Below, in pieces: positions 56,225 to 64,000 of a stretch of DNA of 64,000 bases. The position numbers and the translations under genes were made by a program. Positions within the stretch are counted from its first letter, which is position 1. Every line of letters begins with the position of its first letter. This DNA is from Labrys monachus (GTDB taxonomy: Bacteria; Pseudomonadota; Alphaproteobacteria; Rhizobiales; Labraceae), in contig NZ_JAUSVK010000001.1 in NCBI RefSeq assembly GCF_030814655.1, positions 937,043-1,001,042 on the forward strand. Reading direction: 5' to 3'. The notes beneath the pieces are model-generated. The model saw nothing but the letters and a program-made list of their open reading frames with translations, had not been told where the DNA came from and made no database searches.

Positions 56225-56431
56225 CTATTTGCGATCCGCCAGACCGAGCCTGGCGATCACCGACTGCAGCTGCCGGGACAGGGTGTTCGCCTGCAGCGAA
56301 GACGGCGGCCCTGCATCGTCGCGGCGCTCGCGGCGGACGCCGGTGAAGAACAGGATCTGCCCCGTCGGCCCGTCGGCCGTGAATTTGCTCGGGCTGCGTC
56401 TATTCTGCGGAAAGACCATGATTTCGCACAT
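56225..56431 (-). CDS. Small protein of unknown function, 68 aa
   Basis: The frame runs from ATG 56431 to the stop at 56225, with GAGGT six bases upstream. The product starts MCEIMVFPQNRRSPSKFTAD and ends ARLGLADRK, with a basic middle (GVRRERRDD); it is soluble with no known domain. It lies between a FixK-type box (56510) and the P-type ATPase gene on the same strand, so it probably leads that operon. An open frame continues upstream to 56842, but only as an overlap with the divergent cytochrome gene. Confidence 0.6.
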   Translation of the reverse strand: MCEIMVFPQNRRSPSKFTADGPTGQILFFTGVRRERRDDAGPPSSLQANTLSRQLQSVIARLGLADRK

Positions 56432-56509
56432 CTGTGACCTCGACTTGCCACCGGGAGCATCCGGCAAAAGTGCCGTGGATAGAGGTAGCAACGTCCTCCG
56501 CCGAGGGCC

Positions 56510-56523
56510 TTGATCCACCTCAA
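56510..56523. promoter_or_regulatory. FixK/FNR-type box for the 68-aa gene and P-type ATPase
   Basis: TTGATCCACCTCAA has one mismatch to TTGAT-N4-ATCAA, centred 85.5 bp before the ATG at 56431. CTACCT (minus strand, from 56488) begins 28.5 bp downstream of the centre. Confidence 0.7.
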
Positions 56524-56546
56524 CTGCGCGCGATCGGCCGCCGCGG

Positions 56547-56560
56547 TTGATCCGGATCAA
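56547..56560. promoter_or_regulatory. Perfect FixK/FNR box for the cytochrome c gene
   Basis: TTGATCCGGATCAA is a perfect palindrome, centred 92.5 bp before the ATG at 56646. CTTATT at 56583-56588 begins 29.5 bp downstream of its centre. It forms a divergent pair with the box at 56510, the centres 37 bp apart. Confidence 0.8.
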
Positions 56561-56645
56561 TACGCGCCCGCGCGAATGCTGGCTTATTTCGCGGAGGGGA
56601 TGCGCGCTGCCCGCCGCCCGGATTTGCCTCGGAAAGGATCGGACC

Positions 56646-57131
56646 ATGAAACCCGTGATCTTCGCCGCCGCGATCGCATGCATGACGGCCGTGCCCGCGC
56701 TCGGGGGCGACGTGCCGTTCGCAGCACCGCCGCCTTCCCGGCCCGGCCAGCTCGACCAGATGATGATGCCTGGTCTCGGGGAGTTCATGTCGATGATCCA
56801 GACCCGCCACATCAAGCTTTGGTACGCCGGAAAGTTCGGCAATTGGGATCTTGCCGACTATCAGCTCGACCGCATCGCCGAGAACCTCAACAAGGCCGCC
56901 CTTCTCTATACGGGCATACCCGTCACCTATGTGACCGCGGTCCAGGCGCCCTTGACCGAGATGCGCGACGCCGCACAGGCAAAGAACGCGGCCCAATTCA
57001 TCCGCGGCTATGCCGACCTGACCGCGGCATGCAACAGCTGTCACCAGGCCGGCAATGTCCGTTTCATCCAGATCCGGACCCCAATCGCCTCCCCCTTCGG
57101 CGACGAGGACTATCACCCGCCGGCGGATTGA
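56646..57131 (+). CDS. Class II cytochrome c (c'/c556-like), periplasmic
   Basis: 161 residues from the ATG at 56646 (AAAGGA upstream). A Sec signal peptide (MKPVIFAAAIACMTAVPALG) precedes a ~140-residue mature domain predicted to be mostly helical. A single haem-c site CNSCH (Cys129, Cys132, His133) lies close to the C terminus, the place typical of class II cytochromes such as c' and c556. Cytochromes c' bind NO and c556 types carry electrons; which applies cannot be told. The perfect box and clear -10 make strong low-oxygen control likely. Confidence 0.82.
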   Translation: MKPVIFAAAIACMTAVPALGGDVPFAAPPPSRPGQLDQMMMPGLGEFMSMIQTRHIKLWYAGKFGNWDLADYQLDRIAENLNKAALLYTGIPVTYVTAVQAPLTEMRDAAQAKNAAQFIRGYADLTAACNSCHQAGNVRFIQIRTPIASPFGDEDYHPPAD

Positions 57132-57235
57132 GCGCACCGTCCCGCATGCCGGCGCCGATCGGGCGCCGAGACAAGGAGAAACGGAGGCAGCCTTCGCCGG
57201 AAAGGCGCGCGCTGCTCCGGCTTTGACGGCTCTCC

Positions 57236-58948
<1,713 letters not shown>

Positions 58949-59728
58949 TCAATGCGACATCAGCACCGGCAGAGACAGCCCTTCGATGAGCTCCTGGCTT
59001 GCGCCTCCGAGCAATCCCTCCAGCATGGGGGAATGCCCATAGGCGCCGGCCACGATGAGGTCCGCCTCCGCCGTGTCCAGCGATGCGTAGAGGGCCTCGA
59101 TCGGCGATATCTGTCCGGTATCCTCCCAGCTCGAGGCGCGCGCCGGCACGCCGTGGCGGTGCAGGTGATCCACGACGATCCGCTGCTCCTCGGCGACGGA
59201 GCCCCTGCCGGACGAGAAGGTGAAGACCGTCACGACCTCCGCCTGCTGCAGCAGGGGCATCGCGTCATGCATGGCCCGTGTCGCCTCGCGGCTGGCGTTC
59301 CAGGCCAGCACGATGTTCTTGCCGACAGGCTCGGGCTTCCAGCCATAGGGCAGCAGCAGGACCGGGACACCGGCGCCGAGGAGAATGTCCTTCGGAACCG
59401 CATCGATGACGAGGCGGCGGCTTTCGAATTCCGGCCGGGGTGCGATGATGAGATCGACGCAATGCGCATAGCGATGCGGGCCATGCGCCCGGGCGCCGGT
59501 CTCGGTATGGAACTCGGCCGGAATCCTGCTTCGCTCGGCCGCCTCCCTGAAGAGATCCCCGATCGCGGCGGTCCTGTCCCGCCAGTCCTTGTCGAAGGCG
59601 TCCTCCGAACTCGCATCGATGCCGATCAGCCGGGCGCCATGCTGTTCGGCCATGGAGACGGCGAAGGCGAGGCGATTCTCGCCGTCCGGCGTGGGATCGA
59701 GGTAAACCAGGATGTCCTTGAAGGTCAT
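58949..59728 (-). CDS. Universal stress protein, tandem-domain (USP 3)
   Basis: 259 residues from the ATG at 59728 (GGAG seven bases upstream); the open frame to 60517 lies antisense to another gene. Two UspA-like domains. The C-terminal motif AGAYGHSPMLEGLLGGASQE keeps the G-x2-G-x9-G ATP-binding signature, and the protein ends SLPVLMSH. A symmetric TTGAC-type box and a CATCCT hexamer lie upstream at the usual spacing. Confidence 0.92.
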   Translation of the reverse strand: MTFKDILVYLDPTPDGENRLAFAVSMAEQHGARLIGIDASSEDAFDKDWRDRTAAIGDLFREAAERSRIPAEFHTETGARAHGPHRYAHCVDLIIAPRPEFESRRLVIDAVPKDILLGAGVPVLLLPYGWKPEPVGKNIVLAWNASREATRAMHDAMPLLQQAEVVTVFTFSSGRGSVAEEQRIVVDHLHRHGVPARASSWEDTGQISPIEALYASLDTAEADLIVAGAYGHSPMLEGLLGGASQELIEGLSLPVLMSH

Positions 59729-59789
59729 TGTGAACTCCAGCCGATGCGTTGTCGTGAATGGCAGGATGGCAGAGGCGCGCAAGGGCAAC

Positions 59790-59803
59790 TTGACGCAGGT
59801 CAA
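59790..59803. promoter_or_regulatory. FixK/FNR-type box for USP 3
   Basis: TTGACGCAGGTCAA is the same TTGAC-N4-GTCAA variant as at 33677, centred 68.5 bp before the start at 59728. CATCCT (minus strand, from 59768) begins 28.5 bp downstream of the centre. Confidence 0.65.
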
Positions 59804-59864
59804 TCGTGCGGCCGCGATTCCGGCGTGCGCTCCGTCCGCGGATGGGTTGCCGCGACCCGAAAGC

Positions 59865-59878
59865 TTGACCTGGCTCAA
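59865..59878. promoter_or_regulatory. FixK/FNR-type box for the 151-aa gene
   Basis: TTGACCTGGCTCAA fits TTG[AC]-N6-[TG]CAA. TAGACT at 59900-59905 begins 28.5 bp downstream of the centre, close to the TAGACA after the perfect box at 27842. The centre is 124.5 bp before the start at 59996. Confidence 0.6.
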
Positions 59879-59995
59879 CGCGCGGCTCCTCCCCCTTGCT
59901 AGACTGCAGGCAAGCTTCGGCATTGCAGCATCGCCGATGGTTCGGACGGCGGCAGGCGGGCGGAATGCGACCACCGGGTCTATGAGGAGCCATCG

Positions 59996-60451
59996 ATGTC
60001 CCACGAAGTGCCGCCCTGCGCCGGCTTCTCGCTGTCGATGGACCGGCGGCCCGGCATCTGCTCGTCGATGGCGTGGTGCCTGTCCTGCCGCCTCGGGGTG
60101 AGCGCAAGGTGGCGGCGGGACAACGCGGGGACGGAGCAATATTGGAACGTCTTTTCTCCCAGCGAAATTGGTTTCCTGGAGAGTAAGGCCGATAAATTCG
60201 GCTGGTATGTTTTCACCGACGAAACGCGGGCGATGATCCAGGGCCTCTGCGCCAGGGGCCTCATGGCTGCCAATGGCGATTTCAAGGTCTCGCCCCGGAC
60301 GGACGCGGCCGGCCATGGCGAGCATGGCGAAGGGAAGCCGCGCTACTACGAACTGGTCGGCAAGGGATGCCTTGCCTTTCGTGCCCTGCGGCGGGCGGAT
60401 CGAGGCGTCGGCCCCGCTGCGGAACCGGAACTGGCCGAACTGTCGGCATAG
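59996..60451 (+). CDS. Hypothetical protein, 151 aa, Cys-rich N terminus
   Basis: 151 residues from the ATG at 59996 (GAGGAG eight bases upstream). No family is recognised. The first 35 residues contain four Cys (PPCAGF, PGICSSMAWCLSC), which could bind metal or form disulfides. The middle (EIGFLESKADKFGWYVFTDE, then IQGLCARGLMAANGDFKV) and the end (KPRYYELVGKGCLAFRALRR) have the rhythm of a small winged-helix-like domain, but that is only an impression. It has a FixK-type box and -10 upstream and lies between USP genes. Confidence 0.62.
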   Translation: MSHEVPPCAGFSLSMDRRPGICSSMAWCLSCRLGVSARWRRDNAGTEQYWNVFSPSEIGFLESKADKFGWYVFTDETRAMIQGLCARGLMAANGDFKVSPRTDAAGHGEHGEGKPRYYELVGKGCLAFRALRRADRGVGPAAEPELAELSA

Positions 60452-60532
60452 CGGGACCGCGAGCGGCGGACGCCGGGAAGCCCGCCACGTCCGCGCCGCG
60501 ATATTCTCCCGCGACATTCCGATGAGAGGTGT

Positions 60533-61366
60533 TCAACTGCTCAGCAGCACGCAGATCGGACTTTTCTTGAGCATGCGATAGGTGTCGCCGCCGAAGGTCC
60601 ATTCGCGCAGGCGCGTATGGCCCTGGCCTCCCATGACGATCAGCCCCGCACCGACGCCCCTGGCGAGCGCCAGCAATTGCGGCGTCGGCCCGTCCCCGTC
60701 GTCGAGCAGGGCCCTGCCTTCCGCGCGCACGCCGTGCCGGGAGAGATAGGTCGCGACGTCGCTCGTCCTGAATCTGGCGGCTTCGAGATCCCCCGCCGGG
60801 GCGATCTCCACGACGTCCACCCGGCTCGATTTGCGCAGGATGGGGGTGGCGTCCTGCACGGCCCTGCGCGCCTCCCGGCTGTCCTTCCAGGCCACGATCG
60901 CCCTCGAGCCGAGGGGACCGATCCCCACGGCCGGCGGGACCACCAGCAGTGGCCTGCCGATCTCGAGCAGCATGTCGCTGGGATTGGCGAGACTGTAGGG
61001 GGCGACCTCGTTCCTGATCTGGCCGACGACGACGAGATCCGCCGCGCGGGCTTCGCGGGAGAGGAAGCGGGCCGGATGGTCCATGGAGCAGCGCCACTCG
61101 ATCGGACGGCCGAATGCGCGGGCAGCCTGGCGGAAGAGGGCCTCCGAATAGCCCAGATCGGCTTCGGCCGCCTGCTGCGGCGGGGTCAGGACGGGGCCGG
61201 CGACCGGGCCGAAACGAGACGGGGCCATGACGGGAAACATCGGCACGCTCGCCGATGCCCCGATGACGCTCGCCTCGAACGCGGCTGCGATCTCGCAGGC
61301 CAGATTGACACGGGCGGCGGCATGGCTGCCATTATCGACGTAGACCATGATCGCGGCGTAACGCAT
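60533..61366 (-). CDS. Universal stress protein, tandem-domain (USP 4)
   Basis: 277 residues from the ATG at 61366 (GGAGG seven bases upstream). Two UspA-like domains, with the ATP-binding signature GGQGHTRLREWTFGGDTYRM near the end. It has a box (61431) with TAGGCT at the usual place. It is divergent from USP 5, 176 bp apart. Confidence 0.92.
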   Translation of the reverse strand: MRYAAIMVYVDNGSHAAARVNLACEIAAAFEASVIGASASVPMFPVMAPSRFGPVAGPVLTPPQQAAEADLGYSEALFRQAARAFGRPIEWRCSMDHPARFLSREARAADLVVVGQIRNEVAPYSLANPSDMLLEIGRPLLVVPPAVGIGPLGSRAIVAWKDSREARRAVQDATPILRKSSRVDVVEIAPAGDLEAARFRTSDVATYLSRHGVRAEGRALLDDGDGPTPQLLALARGVGAGLIVMGGQGHTRLREWTFGGDTYRMLKKSPICVLLSS

Positions 61367-61430
61367 CGTGAGCCTCCGGGGCGGCGACAGTCCAGAGTAT
61401 CCAGCCTAGTCGCGCATGCCCGGCCGCATG

Positions 61431-61444
61431 TTGACATCGATCAA
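61431..61444. promoter_or_regulatory. FixK/FNR-type box for USP 4
   Basis: TTGACATCGATCAA has one mismatch to TTGAT-N4-ATCAA, centred 71.5 bp before the start at 61366. TAGGCT (minus strand, from 61408) begins 29.5 bp downstream of the centre, so it faces USP 4. Confidence 0.7.
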
Positions 61445-61474
61445 GGGACGAAAGCCATAGGCACGGGGGGCCGG

Positions 61475-61488
61475 TTGATCCAACGCAA
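61475..61488. promoter_or_regulatory. FixK-type box for USP 5
   Basis: TTGATCCAACGCAA fits TTG[AC]-N6-[TG]CAA, centred 61.5 bp before the start at 61543. It is the fourth box of the TTGATC-N4-GCAA type, after 27539, 39969 and 43421. Confidence 0.5.
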
Positions 61489-61542
61489 TGCGAGAGGCGG
61501 CGGCGCGTTCCAGGGTGCCTCACCTTGTAAGGAGATCGCCCC

Positions 61543-62400
61543 ATGCCCCTTCGTTGCATACTCGTTCCCATCGGACCGGGAATCGATGCGCGCCATCGCC
61601 TGGATGCGGCGCTCCGCATCTGCCGCTACACCCATGCCCATATCGATGCGCTCTACATAGAGCCCGATCCGGAAAGCACCCTGCGCAACATGCCGGACGT
61701 CGTGCTGGCGAGCGGCATCACCGCCGAGAGCATCCAGCAGGATGCCCGCGAGGCGGCCGGCAAGGCACAGGCCCAGTTCGACGAATGGTGCGTCCGCAAC
61801 GACGTCCCCAGCGGTTCCGACCATCGCCTCGACCGCACTTTCGCATCCTGGCGCCGGAAGGTCGGCGATCTCGAGGCGACCGTTGCGCTGTCGGGACGGG
61901 TCAGCGACCTCATCGTTATCGACAAGCCGGCCTTGGCCACGCCCTTCCACGCCGTCGCCTTCGATGCCGCGGTGTTCTCCTCCGGCCGTCCGGTTCTCGT
62001 GATCCCCCGCGAGGGCTATGTCGATCCTCTCGGACATGTCGCGATCGCATGGAACGGCAGCCTGGAAGGTGCCCGTGCCGTCGGCCAGTCGATCGCGCTC
62101 CTGCACGAGGCAGAACGTGTCTCGGTGATCACCGTGCCGTCCGAACGGTCCGGCGAGGCGGCCGGCGCGGATCTCTGCCAATATCTGCAATGGCATGGCA
62201 TCGTCACCGGTCCGCCGATCACCGCGTCCGCGGGCTCCGGGTCGGCCGGCGAGGCCATCCTGGCGACATGCGGGCAATTGCACGCCACGATGCTCGTCAT
62301 GGGGGCGTATACGCACAGCCGCATGCGCGAACTGTTCCTCGGGGGCGTCACCAAGCATGTCCTTGCCCATGGCACGCTGCCCGTCCTCATGGCGCATTAG
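61543..62400 (+). CDS. Universal stress protein, tandem-domain (USP 5)
   Basis: 285 residues from the ATG at 61543 (AAGGAG upstream). Two UspA-like domains. The C-terminal motif is GAYTHSRMRELFLGGVTKHV, with Thr in place of the second Gly, so nucleotide binding may be altered as in USP 2. It ends GTLPVLMAH. It is divergent from USP 4 and convergent with the formamidase gene, 36 bp away. Confidence 0.92.
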   Translation: MPLRCILVPIGPGIDARHRLDAALRICRYTHAHIDALYIEPDPESTLRNMPDVVLASGITAESIQQDAREAAGKAQAQFDEWCVRNDVPSGSDHRLDRTFASWRRKVGDLEATVALSGRVSDLIVIDKPALATPFHAVAFDAAVFSSGRPVLVIPREGYVDPLGHVAIAWNGSLEGARAVGQSIALLHEAERVSVITVPSERSGEAAGADLCQYLQWHGIVTGPPITASAGSGSAGEAILATCGQLHATMLVMGAYTHSRMRELFLGGVTKHVLAHGTLPVLMAH

Positions 62401-62436
62401 CCAGCCCGGATCGGGCGCCGGCATCGTCACGACCCG

Positions 62437-63375
62437 TCACAGATACGCCTTCGGAAACAGCATGTGGATGCCCTTGTTGCCGTCCACCACTTGCGTGACC
62501 CTGAGATTGCCGGCGAGGGAGCACAGCATATAGGCCTGATTCCGGGTCAGCGTGGAACGTGCGCAGATGTGGTGGACCATCTCGCGCACGGCCTGCTCGG
62601 CGGCGTCGTCGAGATCCTCGTCGAGGCCGATCGACATCAAATGGGTCGACGTCTCGGCGAAGGGCCAGCGCAGCGACATGTCCTTGCGAACAGTCAGGCG
62701 GAACGAGCCGGTGACGCCGGTCTCCAGCGCCGTGATGCACACTTCGCCATCGCCCTGCACCGCATGCCCGTCGCCGGCATAGAACAGCCCGCCTTCGTTG
62801 TAGATCGGCAGATAGAGCGTGGTGCCCGGCCGCAGCTCCTTGTTGTCCATGTTGCCGCCGAAGCTGCGCGGAACGGGCGAGCCGACCCGGCCCCAGGCCG
62901 GCGGCGGCGCCACGGCGATGATGCCGAAGAACGGCGCCAGCGGCAGTTCCGTCCCCCAGGGCATCACGGCGAGATTGCGTTCGTGATCGATCCTGGCGTG
63001 GACGATCTCGTAATCGGTGAACTCCTCGATGAGCGTGCCGACGAGCGGCAGGATCGCGACGAAGCCCCAGTCCTGCCGGATCTTCACGTCGAGGATGTCG
63101 ATCTGCAGCGTATCGCCCGGTTCGGCGCCGCGAATATGCACCGGACCGGTGATGAAATGCGGGCCGGGCCCCTGCGGCAGCGCCTGCAGCGCGGCGAGGT
63201 AATCGCTTCCGACCATCGACCGGTCCGCGGGCAGCGTCTCAGGGCCGCCGGCAGGGAAGGAATGGAGGATGACGGTGTCGCCGGAATCCACTTCCAGAAT
63301 GGGAGGGCGGCTGGCGTCGAGATAGCCCCAGACCATGGCTTCCGGCGTCGCCGGTATGTGGTGGCTCTTGGCCAT
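62437..63375 (-). CDS. Acetamidase/formamidase family protein
   Basis: 312 residues from the ATG at 63375 (AGGAG ten bases upstream); the ATG at 63438 would overlap the promoter dyad. Family landmarks: SGDTVILHSFPAGGPE, the ITGPVHIRGAEPGDTLQIDI block, and GDGHAVQGDGEVCITALETG with metal-binding residues. It should hydrolyse formamide or short amides to ammonia and the acid. Such genes are often nitrogen-controlled, which fits the palindromic sigma-54-like promoter 40-65 bp upstream. It lies outside the FixK-type pattern. Confidence 0.88.
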   Translation of the reverse strand: MAKSHHIPATPEAMVWGYLDASRPPILEVDSGDTVILHSFPAGGPETLPADRSMVGSDYLAALQALPQGPGPHFITGPVHIRGAEPGDTLQIDILDVKIRQDWGFVAILPLVGTLIEEFTDYEIVHARIDHERNLAVMPWGTELPLAPFFGIIAVAPPPAWGRVGSPVPRSFGGNMDNKELRPGTTLYLPIYNEGGLFYAGDGHAVQGDGEVCITALETGVTGSFRLTVRKDMSLRWPFAETSTHLMSIGLDEDLDDAAEQAVREMVHHICARSTLTRNQAYMLCSLAGNLRVTQVVDGNKGIHMLFPKAYL

Positions 63376-63413
63376 GTCGGTCGTGCTCCTGAAGCGGTGA
63401 TCGGGTGGGACGG

Positions 63414-63440
63414 GAATGGCACGCATATTGCGTGCCATTC
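63414..63440. promoter_or_regulatory. Palindromic sigma-54-like promoter
   Basis: A perfect 12-bp inverted repeat around three bases. On the plus strand TGGCACGCATATTGCG (63417-63432) matches the sigma-54 consensus TGGCACG-N4-TTGC; on the minus strand TGGCACGCAATATGCG keeps GG-N10-GC. The minus-strand start would fall near 63411, 36 bases before the formamidase ATG. Confidence 0.55.
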
Positions 63441-63494
63441 TTCGAGCGCGGGCGGCTCCCGGTGAACCCGGCGCCTGCGCGCGGGAGCTTCGCC

Positions 63495-63851
63495 ATGCGA
63501 CCTTCGATCTATTCCGATACAGAAATGCAGTCCTTCGTGCGGGACCTGCAGTCGGGGCGGCCGATCGACGAGATCTGCCGCGTCACCGGTCTTTCGCCGC
63601 GCACGCTCTATCGCTGGCAGCAGCGCTTCGGCGGCCTGAAACCCTTCGGCGTGCAGGCGCTGCGCCGGCTCCAGCAGGAAAACCGCCGCCTGCGGGCCGA
63701 GGTGGCTCGCAGAAGCGCCGCTGTCGCAGAGGACGGCGACCGCAGCCGCCAGCCCATCCTGCGCAGCGATGTCGGCATGGCATCCTCGCCCGACGGCATT
63801 GTCTCGCGCCCGACGGTCAACGGGCGCTACGCGTCGCTGCGGATCCGATGA
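63495..63851 (+). CDS. Orphan HTH protein related to IS3-type transposase OrfA
   Basis: 118 residues from the ATG at 63495 (GGGAG nine bases upstream). Residues ~8-50 form a transposase-type helix-turn-helix (ICRVTGLSPRTLYRWQQRF), followed by a leucine-zipper-like segment (ALRRLQQENRRLRAEVA), both as in IS3 OrfA. The remaining ~40 residues are unrelated and polar. No OrfB, inverted repeats or target duplication are visible in the 150 bases that follow, so it may be a remnant or a domesticated regulator. The end of the window (63852-64000) holds no gene I can support. Confidence 0.6.
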   Translation: MRPSIYSDTEMQSFVRDLQSGRPIDEICRVTGLSPRTLYRWQQRFGGLKPFGVQALRRLQQENRRLRAEVARRSAAVAEDGDRSRQPILRSDVGMASSPDGIVSRPTVNGRYASLRIR

Positions 63852-64000
63852 GCCGGCACCTTCCCAAATTTTGAGCAGACGGCGCTGCGTATAATGGCAT
63901 TGCTGACATAATCTCGATGACACCGGACAAGCGAAGTTTCAGTGCGCGGCGCCAGCGTCTTATATGAGAATATCGTGCCTATTACTCCGGCATTTTGCAT

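Noticed and set aside
57151-57167. GGCGCC inverted repeat after the cytochrome gene considered as a terminator
   Set aside because: Stem of only six pairs and no T-run; six-base palindromes of G and C are common at this base composition.
63414-63440. The dyad considered as a terminator
   Set aside because: It lies between divergent starts rather than gene ends, and its match to the sigma-54 consensus is better than to a terminator (no T-run).

Overview
The window is a high-GC (roughly two-thirds G+C), gene-dense stretch of bacterial chromosome. Its gene families and regulators (FixL/FixJ/FixK-type oxygen control, PaoABC-type aldehyde oxidoreductase, alphaproteobacterial universal stress proteins) point to an alphaproteobacterium, most likely of the order Hyphomicrobiales (Rhizobiales). 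I cannot name a genus. No rRNA, tRNA, CRISPR array, prophage or intact insertion sequence was seen.

Layout. 1-3634: the end of a DUF2126/transglutaminase-type protein and a circularly permuted ATP-grasp plus alpha-E protein. 3933-7844: paoABC, a TAT-exported molybdenum aldehyde oxidoreductase. 8014-19406: a universal stress protein (USP); the minus-strand series hsp20, BON protein, fixL, fixJ, fixK, phosphoketolase; then a plus-strand series of a kinase-like/P-loop fusion, an HdeD-like membrane protein and an alcohol dehydrogenase. 19428-27711: minus-strand transport operons (ABC exporter, ChaB, MgtA-type ATPase; small membrane protein, USP, second P-type ATPase). 27950-33040: a YhiI-RbbA-YhhJ exporter operon. 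33192-37016: a small secreted protein, AdhP and an extra FtsH. 37274-39849: a second, membrane-bound FixL-type kinase with two response regulators. 40085-43237: a small membrane protein, a HAD/P-loop fusion, a nitroreductase and an unknown protein. 43496-48203: the arginine deiminase pathway arcDABC. 48325-57131: a CYTH-CHAD protein, a 59-aa protein, an eRF1-like protein, a ClpC-like unfoldase, a third P-type ATPase with a 68-aa leader gene, and a class II cytochrome c. 57236-62400: a CoA-transferase, three more USPs and an unknown protein. 62437-63851: formamidase/acetamidase and an orphan transposase-type HTH protein, with a palindromic sigma-54-like promoter between them.

How it fits together. 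Apart from the two ends, the window reads as one oxygen-limitation and survival island. Two haem-PAS kinases (both keep the haem-ligand His and the distal Arg of FixL) and FixJ would feed a FixK-type regulator encoded here. I find about twenty FixK/FNR-type boxes, close to TTGA-N6-TCAA, in front of operons throughout the island. Most are centred 58-105 bp before a start codon, and at least thirteen have a -10-like hexamer beginning 28.5-29.5 bp downstream of the box centre, the spacing expected of class II activation. Their targets are ATP supply without respiration (arcDABC; phosphoketolase is linked to fixK itself), alcohol dehydrogenases, ion pumps, protein quality control (Hsp20, perhaps Clp and FtsH), a cytochrome c, five USPs and several small or unknown proteins. 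The content resembles the mycobacterial DosR dormancy regulon, built from alphaproteobacterial parts; that comparison is inference.
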